Origin: Prevotella sp.
GTDB taxonomy: Bacteria; Bacteroidota; Bacteroidia; Bacteroidales; Dysgonomonadaceae
Reading direction: 5' to 3'
DNA length: 64,000 nt
Assembly (NCBI GenBank): GCA_031285905.1
Contig: JAITVH010000139.1
Span: forward strand, 1-64,000
The position numbers were made by a program, and so were the translations under genes. Of this stretch, positions 10,471-18,586 are shown piece by piece. Position 1 is the first letter of the stretch; each line of letters opens with the position of its first letter. A model generated the notes under the pieces. That model worked only from the letters and a program-made list of their open reading frames with translations. It did no database searches and was not told the DNA's origin.

Positions 10471-11517
10471 TTACTCTTTTATATCCTTCTTATTTCTTAT
10501 TTTCTTATAAAGGAATATAGAGATTGCAATAATCAGCAATATAGGCCATAAGTTGATTAAAAATATGAACAGAACGCTTAGCATTTCCCAACCGGAATAT
10601 AAAGCTTCTATAACTTTCGAACCGAATCCCGGCTCATATCCACTCACCTCATCATTCCGTAAAACCTTTTCATTGTACTTTATGGTATTTTGATGAAGTT
10701 CGATAGTTATTGTACTATATGCAATTTGTTCGTTTGTGATATATTCCGAAACTTTGGTACGGTCAGCCTGTTCCTGAGCCCTGTCCAAAGCATCTTCAGC
10801 ATAAGTTATATCATTTAGCCTTCGGCCTTTTGTGTCTATCGCATTTTCTAGACGCTTTTCCTTTTTTGCCAGGCGTTTCTTCGTCAGATCATCACTCATT
10901 AGTTTAGCTGTCACATCAGTAGCTTCCACTACACGATAATCTATCGATATAGCCAGCGGGGCTATTTGGCGCAATGTAGTATCCAATAATTCACATGGCA
11001 CTTTCAATTGTAGGGTTGCTTCCAGATTATTACAACGAACGACAACAGCCGAATCTTTCGATATATTTATCCACTCTGTGCTTAACTCACGATTATAAAT
11101 AGAAGAATTAATAATAAAGCCTTTGTTTCGGATTATTATGTCCTCTATTGCCTGTGTACCGCTTATTACATTTTCTACCTTGAATCTCAATTTAGCAGTA
11201 CGTATAAATTTATGTATCCCATCATCATTTATTGTCAAGGCAGCTGATGTCGCTACAAAGTTAAGAACAGTCTGAGGTTGAGCAGAAGCTGCCACAACCG
11301 ACTTCGATTTCAATGTCTCCTGCATTACTATGTGATCAGAAGATATATCCTCTGTCTGAGAGGCTGTAAAAGAAGGTGCATTATATGCAACTTCCTCTGC
11401 TTCATAAACTTCATCCTGTACTATTTGTTCGTTCAGTTCCACTGATTTCGGGTTACTACATGATAGAGACAATGCACATAGTAGAGAGATTATTAGAAAA
11501 GGATTTGTTTGTTTCAT
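10471..11517 (-). CDS. DUF4349 domain lipoprotein
   Basis: A 348-residue protein with a lipoprotein signal peptide (hydrophobic core, then LSLSCS, Cys at about 20). A low-complexity spacer is followed by a DUF4349 region (about 100-300: RTAKLRFKVENV, IEDIIIRNKGFI, LQLKVPCE, a long predicted coiled coil with KKRLAKKEKRLENAI). It ends with one membrane segment (about 310-335, VLFIFLINLWPILLIIAISI) and a basic tail. It therefore has both an N-terminal lipid anchor and a C-terminal membrane anchor. Function is unknown; this family is common in envelopes of Bacteroidota and Firmicutes. Confidence 0.85.
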   Translation of the reverse strand: MKQTNPFLIISLLCALSLSCSNPKSVELNEQIVQDEVYEAEEVAYNAPSFTASQTEDISSDHIVMQETLKSKSVVAASAQPQTVLNFVATSAALTINDDGIHKFIRTAKLRFKVENVISGTQAIEDIIIRNKGFIINSSIYNRELSTEWINISKDSAVVVRCNNLEATLQLKVPCELLDTTLRQIAPLAISIDYRVVEATDVTAKLMSDDLTKKRLAKKEKRLENAIDTKGRRLNDITYAEDALDRAQEQADRTKVSEYITNEQIAYSTITIELHQNTIKYNEKVLRNDEVSGYEPGFGSKVIEALYSGWEMLSVLFIFLINLWPILLIIAISIFLYKKIRNKKDIKE

Positions 11518-11616
11518 GATATTATTCTTTAATTTTGTTTTTGCTTAATAGATGATATATTTTCTCTATTTCCATAAGTCCTGTGAAAATATTTTAAAGA
11601 TAAAACTATATATTCA

Positions 11617-12090
11617 ATGAAAGCAGACAAAACAAACGCTGCACGGCTACTTGATAAAGCAAAAGTAGATTATAAATTGATATCATATATTGTAGACGAA
11701 TCTGATTTAAGTGCCATACATGTTGCTGAACAACTAAATGAACCAGTAGAACAAGTTTTCAAAACACTGGTACTGAAAGGAGATAAAACAGGATATTTCG
11801 TTTGTATTATTCCCGGGGCTGAAGAACTTGACCTAAAGAAGGCTGCAAAAGCTTCCGGAAACAAGAATTGTGAGATGATCCCAATGAAAGATCTATTAAA
11901 CGTAACAGGATATATACGTGGGGCATGTTCTCCGATCGGAATGAAAAGGCTTTTTCCTACCTATATTCATCAGTCTGTAGCTGACTTTGGCGATATATAT
12001 ATTAGTGCCGGAAAAAGAGGCTTACAGATTCAGATCGCCCCCGAAGATCTGATAAATATCGTGAATATCACAATCGCAGACATTATTTGA
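11617..12090 (+). CDS. ybaK: Cys-tRNA(Pro)/Cys-tRNA(Cys) deacylase YbaK/EbsC family
   Basis: A 157-residue protein of the YbaK/ProX editing superfamily that hydrolyses mischarged Cys-tRNA(Pro). Visible family features are TNAARLLDKAKVDYKL at the start, VFKTLVLKGD with the conserved Lys, DLKKAAKASG, and GYIRGACSPIGMKR followed by SAGKRGLQI. Its length matches the family. It is divergent from the DUF4349 gene (99 bp between starts) and about 200 bp upstream of the oxidoreductase operon. Confidence 0.92.
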   Translation: MKADKTNAARLLDKAKVDYKLISYIVDESDLSAIHVAEQLNEPVEQVFKTLVLKGDKTGYFVCIIPGAEELDLKKAAKASGNKNCEMIPMKDLLNVTGYIRGACSPIGMKRLFPTYIHQSVADFGDIYISAGKRGLQIQIAPEDLINIVNITIADII

Positions 12091-12218
12091 CAAATAATAG
12101 ACAAAACATCAAAAAACAAAACACATTGTCAAGGCAAGAGTTGTCTAGTGAACCTATTGATACATTTTTTTTAAACATCTTTATTACAAAAAAAATACAA
12201 TATAATAATAAATACACA

Positions 12219-12226
12219 TAACTTTG
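12219..12226 (+). promoter_or_regulatory. Putative -7 promoter box for vor operon
   Basis: TAACTTTG matches TAnnTTTG exactly, 61 bp upstream of the ferredoxin-subunit ATG and downstream of the ybaK stop. The sequence upstream is very A/T-rich and no clear -33 TTTG is visible. Confidence 0.5.
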
Positions 12227-12287
12227 TACACCAATGATCAGGCACAAAACCTGATGAAAGATACACTAAAAAAATTATTATACGAAA

Positions 12288-12518
12288 ATGGCCAAAATCA
12301 AAGGAACGGTAGTAGTAAACGAAGAACGTTGCAAAGGTTGTAATCTTTGTGTAGTTTCCTGTCCATGCGATGTACTGGAACTTCAGCCACGCAACGTAAA
12401 CCAGAAAGGCTACCATTATGTATATACGAAAAATCCGGAAACTTGTATCGGCTGCGCTAATTGCGGCTATGTATGCCCCGACGGATGCCTCACTATATAC
12501 AAGAAAAAAGTAGAATAG
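12288..12518 (+). CDS. 2-oxoacid:ferredoxin oxidoreductase, 4Fe-4S ferredoxin (delta) subunit
   Basis: A 76-residue ferredoxin with two CxxCxxCxxxC clusters: CKGCNLCVVSCPCD and CIGCANCGYVCPDGC. It supplies the two [4Fe-4S] centres that carry electrons from the TPP subunit to ferredoxin. It is the first of four adjacent plus-strand genes (12288-15027) encoding delta, alpha, beta and gamma subunits. It ends in TAG, showing that amber is a normal stop in this chromosome. Confidence 0.93.
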   Translation: MAKIKGTVVVNEERCKGCNLCVVSCPCDVLELQPRNVNQKGYHYVYTKNPETCIGCANCGYVCPDGCLTIYKKKVE

Positions 12519-12578
12519 TTTATACGGATTCCCAGAGCTATTGAAAAGCCGATCCGTTTTTAATCAATTAAAAAGATT

Positions 12579-13661
12579 ATGTCAGAAGAAATATTTTTAT
12601 TAAAAGGTAATGAAGCTATAGCCCATGCAGCAATCAGATATGGAGCTGACGGCTATTTTGGTTATCCCATTACTCCCCAGTCGGAAATAATGGAGACATT
12701 AATGATCGAGGCACCATGGAAAACGACAGGTATGGTCGTATTGCAGGCTGAAAGTGAAATTGCATCCATCAATATGGTTTATGGCGGAGCCGGATGCGGA
12801 AAAGCTGTAATGACCACTTCATCGAGTCCGGGAATGAGCCTCATGCTTGAAGGAGTATCCTATCTGGCCGGGGCAGAACTTCCATGCCTGATGGTGAATG
12901 TGATGCGTGGAGGCCCTGGACTTGGTACAATACAACCTTCACAAGCTGATTATTTCCAAACAGTAAAAGGAGGTGGACACGGAGACTATAAGTTAATCAC
13001 CCTCGCACCAAGTTCGGTTCAGGAAATGGCCGACTTTGTCAAACTGGGATTTGACCTCGCATTCAAATACCAGACTCCTGCCATGATACTTACTGATGGC
13101 GTTATTGGACAGATGATGGAAAAAGTAACTCTGTCTCCTTTTAAACGCAGAAGAACAGAAGAAGAGATCAGAGAACAATGCCCTTGGGCTACATTAGGAA
13201 AACCGGCTAACAGGAAACCGAATGTCATTACATCTCTGGAACTTGATCCATATAAAATGGAAGAAAACAATCTCCGCTTTCAAGCTAAATACAGAAAAAT
13301 AGAAGAAGAGCTTTGTATGCATCAGGAGGTGAATTGTGAAGATGCTGATTATATATTTGTCGCTTTTGGTTCAGCTGCACGTATTTGCCAAAAAGCAATG
13401 GAACTAGCCCGCAAAAAAGGGATAAAGGTAGGTCTTATACGTCCTATCACCTTATGGCCGTTTCCGTCAAAAGAAATAGATAAATATTCTTCCCAAATAA
13501 AAGGAATACTTACTGTGGAAATGAACGCCGGACAAATGATTGAAGATGTACGTCTGGCAGTCGATGGTAAGGTAAAAGTAGAACATTACGGACGTTTAGG
13601 GGGGATTGTACCAACTCCAACAGAAGTCGTGGATGCGCTACAAGCAAAATTTAACTGCTAA
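12579..13661 (+). CDS. vorB: 2-oxoacid (3-methyl-2-oxobutanoate):ferredoxin oxidoreductase alpha subunit VorB
   Basis: A 360-residue alpha subunit combining the POR_N pyrimidine-binding domain (GNEAIAHAAIRYGADGYFGYPITPQSE, about 8-34) with domain II. AESEIASINMVYGGAGCGK and MTTSSSPGMSLM are characteristic. The sequence resembles the VorB annotation used in Bacteroides. The substrate could be branched-chain 2-oxoacids or 2-oxoglutarate and cannot be settled from sequence. The enzyme makes acyl-CoA plus reduced ferredoxin in anaerobic amino-acid and TCA metabolism. Confidence 0.92.
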   Translation: MSEEIFLLKGNEAIAHAAIRYGADGYFGYPITPQSEIMETLMIEAPWKTTGMVVLQAESEIASINMVYGGAGCGKAVMTTSSSPGMSLMLEGVSYLAGAELPCLMVNVMRGGPGLGTIQPSQADYFQTVKGGGHGDYKLITLAPSSVQEMADFVKLGFDLAFKYQTPAMILTDGVIGQMMEKVTLSPFKRRRTEEEIREQCPWATLGKPANRKPNVITSLELDPYKMEENNLRFQAKYRKIEEELCMHQEVNCEDADYIFVAFGSAARICQKAMELARKKGIKVGLIRPITLWPFPSKEIDKYSSQIKGILTVEMNAGQMIEDVRLAVDGKVKVEHYGRLGGIVPTPTEVVDALQAKFNC

Positions 13662-13700
13662 ACCAGTGCTGGTAAGTGAAATTTAAAAGAAAGTAAGATT

Positions 13701-14459
13701 ATGAGTATAAATATTATAGATCCTGCAAATTTGGTATATACCAAACCTGCATTGATGAATGATACAGAGATGCACTATTGCCCCGGCTGTTCACATGGAG
13801 TTGTCCATAAATTGATCGCCGAAGTAATAGAAGAAATGGAACTCAGAGAAAAAACAATAGGTATAGCTCCTGTTGGCTGTGCTGTTTTTGCATATAACTA
13901 TCTCGATATAGATTGGCAGGAAGCTGCGCACGGGCGTGCACCTGCTCTGGCAACAGCCGTAAAGCGTCTGAATACGGATAAAATGGTATTCACCTATCAG
14001 GGAGATGGGGATTTGGCTGCTATCGGTACAGCAGAGACTATACATGCTGCTAACCGTGGTGAAAATATTGCCATCATATTCATAAATAACGCTATTTACG
14101 GGATGACCGGAGGACAGATGGCCCCTACTACCCTACTGAATATGAAAACCTCTACTTCCCCTAACGGAAGAGACATTTATGAGAACGGATATCCTCTTAG
14201 AATTCTTGATTTGTTAGCTCCTCTGGCCGGCGTATGCCTAGCTACACGTCAAAGTGTACATACTGCAGCATCAGTAAAAAAGGCAAAGCGCATGATTAGA
14301 AAAGCATTTGAAAACTCTATGGAAAATAAAGGAACTTCTATTGTAGAAATTGTTTCGACATGTAGTTCGGGATGGAAGATGACACCTGCACAGGCAAACG
14401 ACTGGATGGTTGAAAATATGTTTCCTGCATACCCATTAGGTGATTTAAAAAATATCTAA
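13701..14459 (+). CDS. 2-oxoacid:ferredoxin oxidoreductase beta subunit (TPP-binding)
   Basis: A 252-residue thiamine-pyrophosphate-binding subunit. It has CPGCSHG near residue 28, GIAPVGCAVF, HGRAPALATAVKR, and the TPP/Mg motif GDGDLAAIGTAETIHAANR followed by NNAIYGMTGGQMAPTT. It forms the catalytic half of the enzyme with the alpha subunit encoded 39 bp upstream. The gamma subunit starts 13 bp downstream. Confidence 0.94.
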   Translation: MSINIIDPANLVYTKPALMNDTEMHYCPGCSHGVVHKLIAEVIEEMELREKTIGIAPVGCAVFAYNYLDIDWQEAAHGRAPALATAVKRLNTDKMVFTYQGDGDLAAIGTAETIHAANRGENIAIIFINNAIYGMTGGQMAPTTLLNMKTSTSPNGRDIYENGYPLRILDLLAPLAGVCLATRQSVHTAASVKKAKRMIRKAFENSMENKGTSIVEIVSTCSSGWKMTPAQANDWMVENMFPAYPLGDLKNI

Positions 14460-14472
14460 ACAGAGAAAACGA

Positions 14473-15027
14473 ATGACACAAGAAATAATAATAGCAGGTT
14501 TTGGAGGGCAGGGTATCCTGTCTATGGGAAAGATTCTGGCATATTCAGGGTTGATGGAAAACAAAGAAGTTTCATGGTTTCCTTCTTACGGGCCTGAACA
14601 GCGCGGAGGTACGGCGAATGTCACTGTCATATTAAGTGATGATGCTATCAGTTCTCCTATCGTTAATGAGTATGATATAGCCATTATCCTTAATCAGCCA
14701 TCTCTGGAGAAATTTGAACCTTTTGTAAAACCGGGGGGAATACTAATTTATGATCCTAACGGTTTCCAAAATCCTCCTAAGAGAAAGGATATTTATGTTT
14801 ACAAGATAGAGGCGCATGATACAGCAGCTTTGATGCAAAATACCAAAGCTTTCAATATGATTGTGCTTGGGGGGTTACTAAAGGTATCACCAATGGTTAA
14901 GTTGGATAATGTGATGTTAGGTCTGAAGAAATCTCTTCCCGAACGCCATCATAAACTATTACCAATGAATGAACAAGCCATTCTGAAAGGTATGGAAGTT
15001 ATTCAGGAGATGCAAATACCAAGTTAA
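14473..15027 (+). CDS. 2-oxoacid:ferredoxin oxidoreductase gamma subunit
   Basis: A 184-residue gamma (POR) subunit. It begins with the GFGGQGILSMGKIL motif, followed by SWFPSYGPEQRGGTANVTVI and the AFNMIVLGGLLK segment typical of KorC/VorC. It is the last gene of the four-gene operon and is followed by a strong hairpin terminator. Confidence 0.94.
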   Translation: MTQEIIIAGFGGQGILSMGKILAYSGLMENKEVSWFPSYGPEQRGGTANVTVILSDDAISSPIVNEYDIAIILNQPSLEKFEPFVKPGGILIYDPNGFQNPPKRKDIYVYKIEAHDTAALMQNTKAFNMIVLGGLLKVSPMVKLDNVMLGLKKSLPERHHKLLPMNEQAILKGMEVIQEMQIPS

Positions 15028-15058
15028 ATAGCTGAATATTATTTGAATATTACCATAA

Positions 15059-15098
15059 AAAATAATCCCCGCTAAGTAACTTAACGGGGATTATTTTT
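15059..15098. terminator. Bidirectional terminator between vor operon and gldN
   Basis: AATAATCCCCG-C-TAAG pairs with CTTA-ACGGGGATTATT (one mismatch, tiny loop). It is flanked by A-runs on the left and T-runs on the right, so it can terminate both converging transcripts. Confidence 0.85.
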
Positions 15099-15112
15099 AT
15101 ACTATTAAATTC

Positions 15113-16003
15113 TTATCTTCTTCTTTCTGCTGCATAAAAACGTTCCATAATATAATCCAGTTCGTTTTCGATACGAACACGTTCTTTCATCAGATCTTCC
15201 ATTTCAGGATAATATAGCGAAAGATGCCTTAATCCTACCTGATAGATACAACCTCTGTAATAACGGTTCTTCATAACATCGAACATCGATACATTCACAG
15301 GGTTTTCACGCACAGGATTTGTACCTACAGCCACAGATGATTCCACCCTTGTCAGATAAGTACTAATATCGTCAAAAGCTACCCAAAATAGTGGGAAGAA
15401 TTTACCCTTTTCGTACAGTACCGGGCAAATATGAGTTATCCGTACATCCCCTTTGAATGTTTTATCATCGAAATGCCATTTTTCTTTTATCAAGTAATAC
15501 AGAATATTTTCTGACGGGATATCCTCCGGTTTTACATTCAATGTTCTATTATTATTTTCAGTAAAAGGTATCGCACATTCCAACAATGCATCCCTCCCTT
15601 TTAATATATTATTGGAGTTTTCATCCGGTACCATACTGAATTTATAAATATGTACCGTATTAGTACTGATAAGATTAATTATCATTGAGAATAAATTAAT
15701 CCTTTGCTCAGGAGAACTTAGAGCTGTTGATTTGTGAGGCTGGAAAAATGATTCATTCCCTTCCACATCATGTGCTATTTGCCGATAGATTTCTCTTGAC
15801 CAAATAGTGGTAGAGTAATCCCTCATAGCATTTTCTGTTACTGCTAATTCCCGGCTCGATATTTCGGTTGCCATATCTTCCGTAGTGCCAGTGACAACGG
15901 CTACCTGATCTAAAATACGAGGCCCGTTATTTGCTCTATTTTGTGCAATAAGCGAACTTGTAAATAAAAATCCGCATAGTATTAATGAAACCAGATATTT
16001 CAT
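15113..16003 (-). CDS. gldN: Type IX secretion system ring protein GldN/PorN
   Basis: A 296-residue periplasmic protein with a signal peptide (about residues 1-20, ending SLIAQ). Family features are the SSRELAVTENAMRDYSTTIW-type region (from about residue 47), WSREIYRQIAH, ILYYLIKEKWHFDDKT, KNRYYRGCIYQVGLRHLS, and a C-terminal charged helix. GldN associates with the GldK outer-membrane ring of the T9SS. It is the last gene of gldK-L-M-N. Confidence 0.93.
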   Translation of the reverse strand: MKYLVSLILCGFLFTSSLIAQNRANNGPRILDQVAVVTGTTEDMATEISSRELAVTENAMRDYSTTIWSREIYRQIAHDVEGNESFFQPHKSTALSSPEQRINLFSMIINLISTNTVHIYKFSMVPDENSNNILKGRDALLECAIPFTENNNRTLNVKPEDIPSENILYYLIKEKWHFDDKTFKGDVRITHICPVLYEKGKFFPLFWVAFDDISTYLTRVESSVAVGTNPVRENPVNVSMFDVMKNRYYRGCIYQVGLRHLSLYYPEMEDLMKERVRIENELDYIMERFYAAERRR

Positions 16004-16021
16004 AATATCGTATATTTTGTG

Positions 16022-17593
16022 TTAATTAATTCGTATTGTCATAGCGTTGAGGTCTCTGTCTATTCCATCAGGCCCTCTTACTTTTATTTTTGTAATATAT
16101 AATTCAGTACCACGATTCAAACGTCGTATTTGTTCTTTTTGTCTTTCCGAGAATCTAGCACCATTTGACAATTCAGGCGAAGCATTATTCATCGCATCAA
16201 ATGACATTGTTGTAAAGCTTAATACTGTAAAAGGAATATTAAGAATCCCATCATCAATAGAAGCTCTCAATTCATCTGTATCTAATATTGTCGCACGAGC
16301 CAGATTGCCACGTTTATGTCTTTTCAAATTGCTATTTGCATCCCTATACTCAATATAAGGAGTAGGATCTGGCAATGCTCTTATTCGTAAATCTTTTGAG
16401 ACAATCTGCCTGTTTACTCCATTTACATTAGCCGATACAGATATTGTAAATTTTCCTCCTACGTTAGCAGATGAAGGCTTAGCTACCCAAATACCATTAC
16501 CCTTAGGAGACATACTTCCTCCACCGGATACACCGGCTGTTACATCTTTTGTAAGAACACCCGGTACGGATATGCTAATTTCATTATCTATCCCTGCATA
16601 AACAACATCCATTAATAACGGAGCTATAGTTGCCATAGGAGCCATTACAGAATATTCCTGAGAAAATTCCCGTCTTAAAGGAGTTCCATCGCGTCCCAGT
16701 AATTCTATAAAACCGTCAAATTTATAAGACCCCGGAGATCCGGCAATTATCTCATATAATCCGTTTTTCTCTAATGATAACTCTTTACCATTGATTTCTA
16801 TACGCGGACGCTGGGTTGTATCCACCGCTGCTAAAATAATATTAGCTCTGTAAGGCATACCCTGCATCACTATGTTTGATTGAGGCACTACAAATGCACT
16901 CAGCTGATTCACTCTTAAATCCTTAACATCAATATCCTGAACAAGATTGTTCAATACTTCACCCTCTGCCTGCCTTGTATTTACCTGTAGCTCTGTCAAG
17001 AGAGTTATGGCGGCAATACTTGGCATTCTATCAAAAGAGGCTTGCAACCATGTCTTTCTATCTTTTTTAGCCCTTTCAGAAGGCTCTGTAGACAATGTCC
17101 GGCCTACAATTTCTCTTTTTGAACCATCAGAAATATTTTTAAGCATACTTTCCCTATACTCATCCAACATTTCTTTCAGTTTCTTCCCCTGTCCACTGAT
17201 AGGAGACATCATTACTTCCGATGAAGCATCTATATTATCTTTTTTCTTTAAGTCATTTACATCGGCATCCGATCCGTCTGTTTCTTTAGCTATTTTAGCT
17301 TTCAATTCCTGAATGAAGCTAAAGACAGAATCAGATTTTAATTTTACATTCTGAGCCAGAGTATATGCCATCTGCGTTTTTTCAGGATTGCTAGCATATG
17401 ATTCATCTATCTCCGAATATAATTTCCGATTACGTTCTTCCGCTACTTTTATTGATTCCTGAAGATTATCATGTATCAGTACAAAACCGTCCAGTACTTC
17501 TGTCGATATATTCAAAGCAAGCATAGCAATGAAAACCAAGTACATCAGATTTATCATCTTCTGCCGTGTCAGTTGCCCCTTACTTATAGCCAT
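16022..17593 (-). CDS. gldM: Type IX secretion/gliding motor protein GldM/PorM
   Basis: A 523-residue protein with an N-terminal cytoplasmic end and a single membrane helix (about 15-35, INLMYLVFIAMLALNIS) followed by a large periplasmic region of four domains: an alpha-helical first domain (about 40-220) and then Ig-like beta domains, ending in the conserved C-terminal domain. GldM pairs with GldL to form the proton-driven motor and reaches the GldK/N ring. Length is normal. It starts 38 bp after gldL. Confidence 0.95.
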   Translation of the reverse strand: MAISKGQLTRQKMINLMYLVFIAMLALNISTEVLDGFVLIHDNLQESIKVAEERNRKLYSEIDESYASNPEKTQMAYTLAQNVKLKSDSVFSFIQELKAKIAKETDGSDADVNDLKKKDNIDASSEVMMSPISGQGKKLKEMLDEYRESMLKNISDGSKREIVGRTLSTEPSERAKKDRKTWLQASFDRMPSIAAITLLTELQVNTRQAEGEVLNNLVQDIDVKDLRVNQLSAFVVPQSNIVMQGMPYRANIILAAVDTTQRPRIEINGKELSLEKNGLYEIIAGSPGSYKFDGFIELLGRDGTPLRREFSQEYSVMAPMATIAPLLMDVVYAGIDNEISISVPGVLTKDVTAGVSGGGSMSPKGNGIWVAKPSSANVGGKFTISVSANVNGVNRQIVSKDLRIRALPDPTPYIEYRDANSNLKRHKRGNLARATILDTDELRASIDDGILNIPFTVLSFTTMSFDAMNNASPELSNGARFSERQKEQIRRLNRGTELYITKIKVRGPDGIDRDLNAMTIRIN

Positions 17594-17631
17594 CAGTTAT
17601 ATCTTTAGGTTCGATTTCTAATCTTTTCAAA

Positions 17632-18528
17632 CTAGAAATTATTTGTATTCGTATTGTTATTATTTGTTGTCATCGCCTGCAACAGACGGGCATATACATT
17701 ATTCAATGCCTCTATATGCTTTGTCATTTTAGCCGATTCTTCCCTAAACATATAACTATCTCCAATAGCCCCATCGTATAAATTTTTCATTCGTAGAAGG
17801 CTATCATTTATATATCTGATGGCTGACATTTGTTCAGTAATGGTTTGCAACTGGCTGTTGAAAACTTCATTCAGTCCGCTGACATTCTGATTCAATGTAG
17901 CTATATTATCTGTAAACCCTTGAGTTTCCGTAATCTGTTTATAAGCATCCAACATTTTTCGGGATACTTCATTCAGTGAGTGTATAGTATTGGAAAATTC
18001 CTCCAAATTCTGAGCAGTATTGGATAAGCTATGGCTATACTCCGGTACTGTCCCTCCGGTTGCTCCTGTACCCGATACAGGGCTTACATTCGTTCCAGAA
18101 GAAGAACCCTGTATTGGTGAAACGGATCCGCCTCCGGAAGTACCTGAGCTACCTCCTCCAATAATTACGACAGGACTAGTAGTTCCAGAACCACCTTTTG
18201 CCTTTTTAGGATCCGGTAATACATCATCCGTTCCCGAGACTGTAGAGCCTACAGCAGAACCTGCTGCAATAGCACCTCCCATAACCACTCCAACACTTTC
18301 TGTCTCAGCTACACTGGAAGAATAATCAAAACCAGAAATTAAGAATACGATGGTTTCAACAATCATTCCTCCCATCAAGATATAATCTCCGGCTCCACCA
18401 AAGTGCATAATCTTGCACATTGCGCCAAATATAACAACTGCGGCACCCCAGCTATAAAGAAAATTTAATAATATCTGTCCTTTTTTACTGGCTAAAAATT
18501 GTCCAAGACTACGTGTTTCTTTGCTCAT
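17632..18528 (-). CDS. gldL: Type IX secretion motor subunit GldL/PorL with long Gly/Ser/Thr linker
   Basis: A 298-residue inner-membrane motor subunit. Two membrane helices lie at about 20-37 and 48-67. Charged residues in or near the membrane (Lys39 and Glu58) are the likely equivalents of the essential Lys/Glu of GldL; this is inference from the family. A glycine/serine/threonine-rich, low-complexity segment (about 80-170, including GGGSSGTSGGGS) separates the membrane domain from the C-terminal helical region (about 175-290), which is predicted to be a coiled coil. It is translated between gldK and gldM. Confidence 0.92.
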   Translation of the reverse strand: MSKETRSLGQFLASKKGQILLNFLYSWGAAVVIFGAMCKIMHFGGAGDYILMGGMIVETIVFLISGFDYSSSVAETESVGVVMGGAIAAGSAVGSTVSGTDDVLPDPKKAKGGSGTTSPVVIIGGGSSGTSGGGSVSPIQGSSSGTNVSPVSGTGATGGTVPEYSHSLSNTAQNLEEFSNTIHSLNEVSRKMLDAYKQITETQGFTDNIATLNQNVSGLNEVFNSQLQTITEQMSAIRYINDSLLRMKNLYDGAIGDSYMFREESAKMTKHIEALNNVYARLLQAMTTNNNNTNTNNF

Positions 18529-18586
18529 ATATACTACACTCCTAAATTATTGTCTATAATACAACGCAAGAAACTTGCGTTTAGTA

